Positions 10,647-22,257 of a DNA stretch of 64,000 bases are shown here, piece by piece. The stretch comes from Epiperipatus broadwayi (lineage: Eukaryota; Onychophora; Udeonychophora; Euonychophora; Peripatidae). The notes beneath the pieces were generated by a model. It did not search any database. It was not told where the DNA came from and saw nothing but the letters and a program-made list of their open reading frames with translations. A program made the position numbers and the translations under genes. Where the stretch lies: positions 3,160,001 through 3,224,000 of the forward strand of contig JAQFVV010012490.1 in NCBI GenBank assembly GCA_028023455.1, written 5' to 3'. Numbering within the stretch: the stretch's first letter is position 1; each line of letters opens with the position of its first letter.

Positions 10647-11771
10647 TTAGTACCGATCTGGTGGTAGCTTTCTCCTATCTGGTTCCTGTCTCGGCCTCTC
10701 TATCTGCCTTTCCCGTCCTCCCGCTCGCTCGAACTTGGCTATGGCGTCCCCCATCTTGTGGATGCCCTCGTCATCCCTGCTTAGCATCATCCGCCTGATG
10801 TCTGTCGGCATGTTGTGTCTAATGGTCGAGATGATTTGCTCCTCCGTCATGTGATACGCCGGTAGCTGCTGGAGGCCGGCCACCTGCCTGTAATAGAACT
10901 GTGTTATCGTCTCGTTAGGTTTGAGCCCGTATTTTTCATTGGTGATGTGAAAGTAGATCCCCTCTTGTCTGGTAGCGTTCCAAAAGCTTCGTAGGATCTC
11001 TTCTCGATATTCTACGAACGATCTGGGCTTAAACTCGATCGTTCGCCACCAATCTCTAGCTGGCCCTTGCAGGTATGTGCTGGCAATATTGATTTTGTCT
11101 GGCTCCGGCTTTGAGGGCTCAGAAAACAGGTTCCGGGCGCTCTCCACGTGGTCCATCGGACTCTCGTTGTCACCTGCCCTGAAGATCTCAATTTTTATTT
11201 GCCTTTCGGCCCACGACTGGCTCGGTTCCCGCAGGTTTGTTCTCAGTTCAAATTTCTTTTCCAACTCCTCCAGACGTTTGGCCATAATTTCTCTCGGTAC
11301 GTTCTGTTGTGGCTCGATTTCCTTCTACCTTTCTATTTATCGCGTCCACCTTTTGTCTTACGTCTTCCAGCTCTGCCTTTGCTGTTATCACTCCAGTCTT
11401 CGTTTCTTCTATTTCGGCTTTTGCTGCACCGATCTCTATTTTTATTGAGGTAATCTCCGTCTTTACTTCGTCAATCTTTATTTCTTCCTCTTTGCTCTGG
11501 TCCTCCTCTGACTCTCCTGTGTTTCCCTTCAATAATTTTCGTATCTCCCTAATGAATTCCCCTCTCTCCTCCTTTCTCTCTTTCCTTCTTTCTTCTTCTC
11601 TGTCCTCTTCTCTCTTCCTTCCCTATCTTCCCTCATCTCTATCATCATTTGGCTCATCATTTTAAGAAGCATTTTTATTTCTGATTCAGCCTCTTCTTTA
11701 ACATCTATCTTTTTGAACGTTATAGGGCTCTCCCCTGTCTCCTCCCACGCAGTATCATTATCGTTGTCCAT
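10647..11771 (-). pseudogene. Retrotransposon Gag (capsid-like), frame-disrupted
   Basis: The gag protein of the LTR element, which would form the particle that packages its RNA. It reads in three blocks: 11771-11529 (acidic start MDNDND, then charged repeats), 11532-11248 (Lys/Glu-rich coiled coil) and 11285-10647 (capsid domain). The capsid block shows the Ty3-type signature YLQGPARDWW near its residue 70 and a basic, proline-rich C-terminus, without a visible zinc knuckle. Blocks one and three share a frame and block two is in another, so two opposite frameshifts separate them; these may be real mutations or assembly errors. No pol follows. A decayed homologue lies at 27739-29301. Confidence 0.75.
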
Positions 11772-12182
11772 TTATGACTTAATAAAAAGATTTTTCCTTT
11801 CTTTATTTATATCTAAAATGTTACAATTTTTTTTTGTTGATGTTTAAAGGAACGTGATTATTTTATTATTATTTATTTATGATAAGAAGTGATTAATCGA
11901 CGTCCGCGCCTCCATCTCCCGCTATGTTCTCCTTTGCTTTATTTGTCGTCCATCCATAATTTTTTCGCTCCGGCTCCAAGTGTTTTATTACAAGATTTGC
12001 GATACTGTGAATCGCTGTATTTTGTTCCGTTTATTATTTTCCTTTTCTCCCTTTTCCTTCCCTTTCTATTCGTCCAAACTTTCGTTTACGTGAAAAAAAA
12101 GTTTTTGCGTCTTTTACGAGGTTCGGCCGCTTTTGGCTAATGTCTTGATTTGCTTCTCTCCAAAACATTATTTATATTAGCC

Positions 12183-12200
12183 TCACGTTTGGAAGCGCCA
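12183..12200 (-). promoter_or_regulatory. Putative tRNA primer-binding site
   Basis: Four bases after the 5' LTR end, the minus strand reads TGGCGCTTCCAAACGTGAGG. TGGCGC at this position is typical of tRNA-Lys-primed LTR elements, and the rest resembles a tRNA-Lys site with two extra bases. Position fits better than the exact match. Confidence 0.5.
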
Positions 12201-12204
12201 TTTA

Positions 12205-14385
12205 TCTACCGCACCCGGCTCCCTATTAAACCGTTCGTAGAAGGGATTGAGAGCTCCAAAATAAACATGATATAGCGTAAAGATTTATTTATTTTCCTAT
12301 ATCAATAGTTGTTCATTATCAACATAAGGGGGCGCCAGATACGATGATTTAATTTACAATTTAATTTCTCGCATCACCTTACGTCATATCAAAACGATTT
12401 CGAAGTCTAATCCCCGCCCATAAGCTCAAACTCCCAGCATGGACCAATAGGGTCACTCAGGGTCGCGATGTAATTATTATTCTGGTAAAAGACACAATAC
12501 TAACCAATGGAGAAGAAGCTTGGTTGATTAATAGATCGGTCCAAGCTTTGGACCGGGTCATTGGTTATTTGCAACTAATAAGAATGTTCGGTTGGCTCAT
12601 TAAAAAAAATTAGAAGCTTATAATATCATCCCCCCTTTATCATACAGTCCGGTAGAATTATTTACACTATGCTTTATTGACATTTATTTACATTTTATTA
12701 ATAATAGGCCCTCCCAACTCTTAAACCTATCTTAACTACATAATAAGTAAACATCGTGACTTACGGCACGATGTTTATAAATGAAATTTAAAAGAAACAA
12801 ACAAAAGAAGGATAAGAAAGATGAATCTAAAGTAAAATAATTAATTGCATGAATAAATGCTAACTTTATTAATAATCAGAATAACAAAAAAAAAAAATAT
12901 AGATTTACTTATAGGAAATGATTTGAGAAATGCTCGACTTGTTTAAATTATAAAAAGAAATTTATTGAATATAAAAAAAAATGCAATATTGATTAATAGT
13001 TTTATTTACACGCACATACGTGCATTCACGCACTCGCACAGAAAAGAACATATTATGCATAATAAACATGGATGATAAAATACATATTTCCTTTTATATT
13101 TTGAAATTAGGTGTGTTATAGCTTATAAGATAATAATTAAGGTCAAAGTTCATAACTGAAAAGTCCTAAGATTTAAATATGAGGAATTGCATAGCATGTG
13201 ATTTACGAAGATTAAAATAATAAGTTTAAATATGAGGAATTACGGATCATTTTATAGTTTGATTTACGAAAGTCGAATTTAATTAATTATGAGATTGCCT
13301 TTTAAAGTTTACGTAAAGAATGAATGAAAACATTATAAAATAAAGTGTTTACCTAGGATTTTTGCTTAGTCTTCCGCTGCTTCTAATTTGGTGAGGGTTC
13401 GAACATGGTAGATGATGTTTCCACAATACGAGGTTATTCATTTTTTTTAAAGTTCAGCGTAGTAGGTTTGGACGATTCATGTATTTCACGGAACAACATT
13501 ATTGAACTGGTTGGAGCACTATTTTCGGATGGTACTGTTGTTGATCATTCATAGCTGTGGAGATGTTCTGGCGGCGGAGCGTCGATCAATCACTGAAGGG
13601 TTTCCTAGCCCATCATGACGATCGACGCTCTAAATACTGATTTCACTGCGATCATATTGAATAAACCGGATAGCAAAAACAAAATGAAAACGAGACGATG
13701 AATGACTTTTGACTAATGAATTTTGAATAAAGGATGAAAGAATAAAGAATAATATCTTTAGATTTTGCTTGATATTTATATGGGTTGGGTATTATCTGAG
13801 GATCGAATCTCCACCCAGAGTTCAATATTTTTTTTAGTTGTCGATATGGTCCGTGTCCTACGTAATGTTCACTCAATCCATATGCTGGAGGCAATCTTAG
13901 GTTTAGGCAATCTCATATTGCAATCTCAGTTAATAAATAAAAATACTTATTCACACCTTTGATGCATACGTGTGTGCGTGTTTTAAGAGAACAATCTACT
14001 TTACATTATTTTAAAAGTCGAGCATTTAATCTTTCTCAAAAATCATTTCTATAAGCTTTTAACTTTTACTACAGTTATAATTTAAAATAAACCCCTTTTT
14101 AATTATCCCCGCGGCATATACAAGTAAAAATCACTTATTGAGATTAAAATGGCATATTAGTAATACTTTTTATATTTTATTTTTAGAGGATATTATTTTA
14201 GTAGATTATATGAAAGCCTTAAACTATTTAATCAGAAATATTAACATTTTATTTTACAGTGTATTTTATAAAGTATTGAAAGAAAACTATATCTATTTTT
14301 TATCATAAGTTGAAAGTGAGAAAAAACAGTGTTTACATTGCTTGTGTGTGTGCGTATATACATGTACCGACTTTGTCTCGGTATA
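12205..14385 (-). repeat. 5' LTR of the gag-only element
   Basis: 2181 bp. On the minus strand it starts TATACCGAGACAAAG and then TCGGTACA, so the first 23 nt can form a hairpin, and it ends GCGGTAGA. The related solo LTR at 29494-31772 keeps the perfect form TGTACCGA...TCGGTACA. Confidence 0.85.
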
Positions 14386-14389
14386 ATAT

Positions 14390-17300
14390 ATATATATTTA
14401 ACATGTACATTTACAATATACAAAAATTTAGTAACAGAATTTATAATAAAATATAAACTTAACATCAATGGATATTGTTTGATTATTATTTATTTCAATT
14501 ATTGCTCCAACTTCTTGTACTCTACAAAGAATAATCATTTGATGTCCGTATTAATATAAAATGAAATTTGTTTTATAACTTATGATTATTTACATCATTC
14601 TTCCTTGCTAAATTACAAGACCCAAATGATGATTTATTTTTATTTTCATTAACCTAATAAATTACTTCATATCAATCATCTATTGATGATATGGGATTCT
14701 CCTGCTAGTGTTTAATTATGATTAAGACAGGAAAGACCATTTATTCTAAAAATAGTTAGTCAGATATACTGAAAACATTTAAATAAATTATTAATATTAA
14801 CAAACAAAAAACATATGTAATGATGTCAATGTACAAGTGTTGGGAATTAATATGTATTAAGGTAAAATCTTGGCTTTTCTTTGATGATGACTGGACTTGT
14901 AAGCAAGCAAGTTCTCATCATAACCTATATTTTATTTAATTTACAATAAAGCAAATATTAATCCCTTCTATTGCATATTGACAACTTATGTCCTCCCATT
15001 TTCATCCGTATTAAAGGAAAGAGATAAATGAAGACATTTATATCAAATATATAACTAAATAAAATTTATTTTGTCAACCTAAATGTACTTTGAAAGTTCA
15101 TAAGGAAAATGTTTTAGTAAATGATTGTAATTGTACTCATTAATTCATTCCTGCTAAGATTTGAGTGTTCTAGAACATCCATTATATCACTTATAATTTC
15201 TCTCCTTAGAAATCCTGCTTTGAAATGTAGAGTTATTTGATTTATTTATTAATAGTAAATTTGATGTTTATAGTGTAGATGGTAAATGCCATGTCGATTT
15301 CATTTCAGTTTTGACACTTATAGCTTCACGAGGGACGACTTTCTTCCCTCGATGTTACCTTGCAATTAGCAATGCATGGTTTTCTGTATTTTTATTTATA
15401 TATATTTACCAGAATATCTTGAATGAAGTTAACTGTTAGATATCCTTAATTAAAGTTAGTTTGACCTCTGGTTTAAAATTAAAAACACTTTGGAAATGAT
15501 GAATAATTCAAATTTAATTTTGGAGATTTCACTTTAGAATCCCATAGTTGGCTAGATTGTAATCTATGTGCCTTTTATTCCTTTCCTGAATATCCAAAGA
15601 GTTATTTCTATTAATTTTCTACCTTAATGGCAACTGGAATTTCTATTCAAATTGCGAGTTCGAATTCTCTGATTAAACTTTACGCAGACTGTTCAGCCGA
15701 TGAAATTTTTTTATTCGAATTTGAGAAGCTCGTTGGTTTTATACTTTTCCTATTATCAAAACAAGGATATTCTATAGAAGGTAATTTTTGATAACTTTGA
15801 ATATCAAGTTCGTGATTATGATTTAGATTGATTATTTGTGTCATTACTAGTGATTATTATATATATATTAATAACAATAAAAATTTTGTTATTTCTTTTC
15901 TTAAGATACTCTTTCATTTCTTTCTTGCGTCTAATCTCTCCAATCAGATTTCCCTCATATTGTTGTAGTATATAGGAGTTGTATCACAATTAACATGATG
16001 ATTTTAACAAAAGTTAGTTTTTTGTAAGCATTTTATAGTTTAATATAAATATGTATTTATCGTAAGCTTAAGTTAGGTGTTTAAATGGATAAAACAATTA
16101 CTGATTTCTCAATTATAGTACTTATGATTAATTTCAATCTTTTTTTATTTATTACTGAAATGAATTTTAATACATCTTCATTCTCATTAATGTGGTTGTT
16201 GGTAGAGAATATTATTATATTGGATCTTGGATTCGAATTAGATAAAAAGGGTGTGTAAATGATATTGCAAGGATGTAAGGCTATATATATTAGTTAAATT
16301 AAACAGAAAAATAATATGAAATATAGTTGGAAAGATAAACTCATAATGTAAATGAGTTGGAATATTTAATGCAACACCCTACAGTATCAGAGTTATGAAC
16401 AACAAATAAAAATAGTCACTTTCATTTGCTTCTACATTTTTAGAAGAATGCTTTAAACAAATTATAGTATTAGAAACCATGAAATTTAATTAGGAGATGT
16501 GTCCACACAACTTCACTTAAATCTGCTTATAATCTAATTTACAATAGCAGAATTACTAATCATTTTAATAGCCTTGTAAACAATTAATAAATTATTATAT
16601 ATGTAAGGAAAATTATACAGCACAAATAATATATATATTATTAAAACTTCCCATATTATTTTTATTTTTGTAGTAAATTAAAAAAAAGCCTTCTGTTTTA
16701 ATGCTGCATAAAACCAGAATAATAAGCTATCTGCAGAAAATGTTTTATAACCAAAATAATACATGAGATTTTATAATTTCAACAATATTCCTATAAATAA
16801 TAATAATAATAATTTCATTAACTTACCCTTGGTAGTTTCTGCTTTAATTGTTTTAAATAATATTCGACTAATGGTTTTTGAAATTCATCATTCTCATTCT
16901 CATCTATATCACACACAAAAAAAAAAAAAGAATTTAAAATTTGTTATAAATAAATGAATATTAATACCATGGGCTAGTGCATGCAGCAAATCTTATTTAA
17001 TAAAGAGTTGTAAAAACAAAGTACTTTTGTATAATTATATCTTATTAAAATTATTCCAAAGCTGATTTGTTCTAGAAAACATATTAGAGATTGATTTAAA
17101 AATAGATTTATCACAAAAGAATATTTAAATTTGATATTGCAATTTAATAATTAAAAAAAATATGAATTTGGGGAAATTCTTGTACAAAAGTCAAGGTAAT
17201 TTTGTAAAATGTCCAACTATTCAACAGATGAATTACATCTTATATGTTTAACATATTTTAAATTGCAATTAGATATTTGTTCTTCTTATAATCAAGAATT

Positions 17301-17730
17301 TATTTATTTTATGTAACATATGGATTATTATTTTTAAAGACAACTAGTTATTAACAAATATTATTAAGTGATAAAAAGAAATTAAACTAAAAAATAGATT
17401 CACTAGTGGCTTCATTATCCTTAACTTCGATTATCATATGTATAGATTTGATATTAATTAATTCTGTGGTTCAAGATTTGTTGCCGACAACTACATAAAT
17501 CAAAACCTGTTAAATTCCATTTCTGAAGAAAACAAATACATTTATTATTACATCTGGAAGAAATTTATTTGAAACTTCACAGAAAATTCATTTTTTTATG
17601 ACATAATCCTTTAGTTGTTTGATTAGATTCATGGATAATCATTCATAAAAAGAATCTTGATTTGAACTATATTTTAGATGATGAAACTATAGATTGAGTT
17701 AGTGATAAGAATGGTCTACATGGTAGCTTT
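14390..17730. other. AT-rich noncoding DNA
   Basis: No exon, RNA gene or mobile element was recognised. One less AT-rich patch at about 15300-15390 has the 7-bp inverted repeat CGAGGGA (15329-15335) / TCCCTCG (15345-15351). There is a short AAT run near 16795 and a TA run near 15860. Confidence 0.5.
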
Positions 17731-19663
17731 TTATTCATTTTCTGTAAGGCATCTAGTTTTTTGATATCTAATGGGAGAATATATGAAACCAGTGAAAAGG
17801 TAGTAGATTTGAATATGCCAGTAATATTTCCCATAGTAATAATTAATTACATTAGCAGAAGTATAATATAGTATATTTTCTTTAAATAGGGATTGGGTAT
17901 TCACCATAAAATAAGCAAGTGCTAAAGAAAGATATCCATAGAGTATTTGTATCATAAGTAGTATCAACCAGCTTTTCAAAATTATTTCTAGAAATTTTTG
18001 ACCTAAATTTTGCCAAAAAAAAAAAATTAGCTAGAACTGTATTTCAGTTTGCAGACAATTATATTTAGATTACAAAATTACTTTGTTGTTTAGATAAGTG
18101 AATGAGCAGATTGTTTTTTGGAGGATTAGGAAAAAGATTTCCTAACTTTTCATGGAAGTGACTTTTTTCTTGTGAAGTTAAAGCAATGTCACCTGCAAAT
18201 ATGAATATCTTCATTCTGCTTCTGGAAGATCATTAATAAATGTATTAAGTAAGAGAATTAAGTCTATTGAATACATATCTATAAAATTTTATATTTATTA
18301 TGATCAGAGCATTTGGTCAATCATATTATGGTAATTAGGACATTTAATGATTTTAGACACTTTTAAAAAATTATTTTCCCAAATACAATCAAATGCTGAT
18401 ATTATATTAATAATTTACAATCAGTTTTTAATTTATTTTAAAAACTACTTTTAATGTGAAATATTAAAGATAAAACTTGTTCTCAATAGCTTCTTCTGGT
18501 TTAAATCTAATCTGCTCTAACAACTGACAAAAATGTGATTCTTTAAAATAATTTGTAGGGAATACATAGTAATGATACTGGATGATAATTTTTTAAATAA
18601 CAGTTGAGTTTTAAGTTTTAAGACTGCTATAGTTTTGTTTCATGCCAAATTTTGGGAATAGTTTTTGTTTAGATAAAAGTGATGAACAATTTTTGCAACT
18701 ATGCTTTGTTTTAGGCCATATATTTTTTTAGAAATTATCAAAAGTAAACTATTCAATCCTAAGACCTTTGCTGGTTTAACACAATCAAAGGTAAATTCAA
18801 ATTCATCAATATCTACTGGTTTTATGAGGATGAAATTGGACGAATACTGCAAAAGAGAATCTTGTAATTCTGCTCAAATAATGCTTTTTCTGGTTCTATC
18901 AATTTGAGTTTGAAAGTCTGATATACAAGATTGGTAAACTCATAAAAATCATCCGGTAATTCTTTTACTGATATTTATGTAATACCAAGTCTAACTAAAA
19001 CTAACCAAACCTGAATAATCTTATAAAGCTTTGTTTTCCTGATCTCTCTCCATCTTTCTTTTCTAGCATCATTAAGTGATTTTATAAGTTTATCAGCAAT
19101 TTATAAATCTTTCATACATAAAAAATGACTATAAAGAACAAAACTGGTTTGTTCCAATCTAGATTAAATTGTTTTAGATATCCTTAAAGGATAATCCTGT
19201 TGATAACTGCCATTATGAGTTTGTTAAATCAACGTAGCAAGAGAGATGATCGAGATTCTATTAATATTCCATTCAAAATAACTACTATATTAACTTTAGC
19301 TAGTTTTTAATAAATTTCATTATGAGATAATAACTTTCATCTATGAGAATATGAATTCCAAGAATGACTATGTTTATGCGGGCTATTAGATCAGAAGGTA
19401 ATAGTGAACTCCTTTTTGCTGAAATAAAATATAAAATCAGATTTTTTTCTCATGCTCTATTTGCCTCAATGGAATCCTCCTCCTTGCTTACCATTGTAAA
19501 AAGTATGTTAGTTGAAGCCATCCTTTTCAAAATTTGACAATCTGCTTTATCTTCAAATGCATATCCCCAAATGATACTATGATAATTGAAATCTCCTATA
19601 AGTTGTAGAAGACATACATAGGTAAGAGATAGCTTGTATTGAAATATTAATAAACTTTGCATA
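17731..19663 (-). pseudogene. Decayed non-LTR retrotransposon (LINE)
   Basis: Fragments of a LINE ORF2 appear in the expected order on the minus strand. At 19663-19450 a piece with IGDFNYHS and WG matches the core of an apurinic endonuclease (GDFN...WG). At 18900-18640 a piece with FDCVKPAKVLG resembles the RT entry motif. Near 18200-18160 IFAGDIALTSQ corresponds to the RT catalytic FADD motif with the first Asp replaced by Gly. Stops and frame changes separate them, so it is dead. The endonuclease type suggests a jockey/I/CR1-like clade rather than the RTE at 35618, but the clade is not certain. Confidence 0.6.
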
Positions 19664-19669
19664 AATAAA

Positions 19670-21483
19670 TATCTATCTGAATGATCATTGCATTTGAACT
19701 AACTTCAATAGAAATTGTTTACATTACAAAATGATTTAAAACAAACAATAAACATATCATTTTAGTGTATATTATTAACAACCAATGTGAAGGCACAGAT
19801 TTTAAAAAGATGCACATTACTAATAAAAAAAATGATAGGTTTTCTGAAATGCTATTATGTCAGTGCTATACTATATAATGACATTGCAAAACTATGGTAA
19901 ATAAATACCAAGTAGTCAGTTCTACTAAAAAAAAAATGTTGAATAATAATAAACTTCAGATAGTATCAAATAATGATTAAAATAAAGTATATTTTACAAA
20001 TGAAGTTTTCTTATGCATAATAAATTAACAATTAAATTAATAATCTGACTCATTTGTTCAAACTATAAACTCTTATGTGACATATGCATATATATTTATG
20101 AAATGTATAAGTTTTTATAATAATATATTTATTTATTGGAAAGATATGACAACTCTGAGTTCTTTACAATTATTAAATAGTTATTTGAAATAAATAAATC
20201 AAGTATAGCATGCACATATATATGTAAAATAGAAAATCAAATATTAAAATACTAGTAAAATAACAAACTTGCATTAAAATTCAAGATGATGGTTTCACCT
20301 ACTACAAATAGACTATTAAATATAACATATTTATATATAATAGATTAACAATATCCATAATTTATTTCATATACCATTTAGCTTTAATTTCTGATAATCT
20401 TCTTGATTCTCTTATGAAAACTTTCTTTCTTAATATTAAAGATAGGTGGTATTTGAAATGAATTATGGGAATTGTTAATTTCTTATATATAAAGGTGTTA
20501 TGTTTAATTTAATTTATTTTGACTTAAAAGGCAAAACCATGGTTATGAGAGAATTTTAATATAAGTTATTTTATTAACATTTCAATGTTATATGATTTTC
20601 TATTTTATTTATTATTACTAGTGTAGAATTAGATAGTATTTATTACATATATGTGTGCAATGTCTAATACATTTTTAAAATGAAAATATGATACTGCTTT
20701 TCAGAAAAATTATGAAAAAAATACCGATTAAGATTATAAACAAAATTCCTCTGTGTTTATTGGCAAATCATAGCCATCTAATAAATAAAATGCAAATTTA
20801 GTATAATCACTATACTAATTTTCAAAGCATCATCAAATTTTGAAAGCTTATCTTCACAATATGCTTGCAGCCATACCCACATTAAATAAAACTATCTTGA
20901 ACAATACCTACTAAGGAGTGTTTTGGGGCATAATTGTCTCATCAGCAATGCTTTTTTTTTTGCTTTAAAAATCAATAAGTAATAGCACATTTACTGTTTA
21001 TCATTGTTTATTATAATTCAAATATATGACATATAAATTGCATGAGCAGCTATTAAATGGATCACACATCAAGGGCAGCTTTCAAAATATAATAAAAGTT
21101 AAAAATACGTATAGTGATAGTATGGATCTGTAAAAATTTAAAATCTATTGATTGCATGATTATGTTCAAAAAAAATTTATTAAGGAGCTTACTTCAAAAG
21201 CAACATCAATCTGACAAAATATTTTTTGCAAATTTTTCAATCAGTAATGCCTTACTCTTAAATGTTATATATTTTTAATTATTATGCATTACCATCATTT
21301 CTTTATTTTATATATATAAATATCAGCATCAACTAAGGATTTGGGCATACCGTCATCAGATTTTCAATGATATGAACGGCTGAAGAGTTGGAGTAGATTG
21401 AAGCCTGTTCATTAAACTTTGAAGATTTGCTGTCTTGATGTAAACCGAGCACTAATTATATATATATGTGTGTGTGGGATATG
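19670..21483. other. AT-rich noncoding DNA
   Basis: Nothing was recognised except scattered microsatellites. Probably intron or downstream DNA of the NOP53-like gene. Confidence 0.5.
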
Positions 21484-21542
21484 ATGATCTGGACCAACTG
21501 ATGAGTGCTGGTTCTGCATAAAATATGTATATTGGAGATCAT
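21484..21542 (+). ncRNA. Hammerhead-like motif with perfect CTGATGA core but mutated GAA
   Basis: Stem I is long: ATGATCT (21484-21490) pairs with AGATCAT (21536-21542), and CCAA (21494-21497) with TTGG (21532-21535). The core CTGATGA is at 21498-21504. Stem II is GTGC/GCAT with loop TGGTTCT. The GAA position reads AAA. Stem III is ATA/TAT with loop TG, then A at the cleavage site. All parts are in order, but the G-to-A change should abolish activity. The flanking sequence resembles no other element here. Confidence 0.5.
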
Positions 21543-21698
21543 TTATCTTTTTCATATGTGTGTTGTCATATGAGATAGAGTGAATAGCTGAAGAGAACTT
21601 GAAAGTCTGTGTTCAAATTCCTTATATTATACATATCATTATTCATATATCAAAAAAAAATTAAGATATGCAATGATTCATTAATATGTAAAAGATAC

Positions 21699-21877
21699 CT
21701 TTAGATTTATTTTCAGTTGACCACAAATCACAAGCAAATGAATCTTCATTATTCTTAGGTATCCTTATTTTTTCTGCTTTACTTTTTTTCTGAAAAATTC
21801 CATCTAAAAATCTTCCTTCTCTTTTTTCTAACTTTGCGGCTGTTTTTTTGCCAGGTTGAACTGGAATACGACGTTTA
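21699..21877 (-). CDS. NOP53-like protein, exon d
   Basis: A 179-nt exon with acceptor TTTGTAG and donor GTATCT. It starts by completing a Thr codon from the previous exon and ends one base into the next codon. It encodes about 59 residues beginning KRRIPVQPGKK and rich in Lys, Arg and Glu, with DSFACDLWST near the end. The DLW motif matches the conserved (Y/F)DLW of NOP53 family proteins, which act in the nucleolus in late 60S ribosome assembly and 5S RNP docking. No in-frame stop interrupts it. The following exon was not found, so the C-terminal half is missing from this annotation. Alternative: another basic nucleolar protein. Confidence 0.75.
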
Positions 21878-22182
21878 CTACAAATTTGAACAAAATACAT
21901 AAAGCAATAATAAATATATGTTCTTATAAAAACATTAATATATAAAAACTCTTTTCTATATATATACACACACAATCTATATGCATATATAGGTAACAAA
22001 CCTATAAAATATTTTACATACATCACGAAAGCAATTCCTAAAAAAATAAATTATAAAATTTTATCTCATAATATTAGGATCAGTGATGTAAAAATAATCT
22101 GGAATATAAGATACTATAATGATTTTTGATATTTGTGGATAAATTGTAGTAATATATATTGATAATTAAAAAAAACACTTAC
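21878..22182 (-). other. Intron between NOP53-like exons c and d
   Basis: 305 nt, beginning GTAAGTG and ending TTTGTAG on the minus strand, AT-rich. By far the shortest intron of the gene seen here. Confidence 0.7.
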
Positions 22183-22257
22183 GTTATTGCAGGTCTTGAA
22201 AGAGGATCTGGTTCCAAATACCGAAAACATTTTATTGGTTTTAATACCTTCTTTCTT
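22183..22257 (-). CDS. NOP53-like protein, exon c
   Basis: A 75-nt exon with acceptor TTTAATTAG and the consensus donor GTAAGT. One base completes an Arg codon from exon b, then 24 codons follow, with two bases left to be completed by exon d. It encodes KKVLKPIKCFRYLEPDPLSR and a few more residues. This fits the NOP53 segment in which a KPL/KPI-K-x-F/L block is followed by a Pro-containing linker. Phase agreement with both neighbours supports it. In human NOP53 the matching region has KKPLRVDL. Confidence 0.75.

Larger units (their letters stand above)
7477..14385 (-). mobile_element. Gag-only long-LTR retrotransposon, complete
   Basis: A 6.9 kb element on the minus strand, flanked by a 4-bp duplication ATAT (7473-7476 and 14386-14389). 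The 5' LTR is 12205-14385 and the 3' LTR is 7477-9688. The internal 2.5 kb holds a primer-binding-like site and a gag reading frame (10647-11771), but no protease, RT, RNase H or integrase. It is therefore non-autonomous and would need enzymes in trans. The LTR ends are unusual: T(A/G)TACCG at the 5' end and CGGTAGA at the 3' end instead of TG...CA. The two LTRs are very similar, differing by scattered bases and a small duplication, so the insertion is moderately young. Confidence 0.8.

Noticed and set aside
11309-11665. Ser/Phe-rich plus-strand open frames over the gag region
   Set aside because: Antisense shadows of the Lys/Glu-rich gag coding sequence on the minus strand.
7477-14385. Helitron-like ends (TC start and terminal hairpin) considered for the element with TACCG ends
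   Set aside because: Two 2.2 kb direct repeats, a gag gene, a primer-binding-like site and a 4-bp target duplication identify an LTR retrotransposon.
15300-15390. Possible plus-strand exon after TTTCATTTCAG
   Set aside because: Open frame is short, no family match and no convincing donor or neighbour exon.
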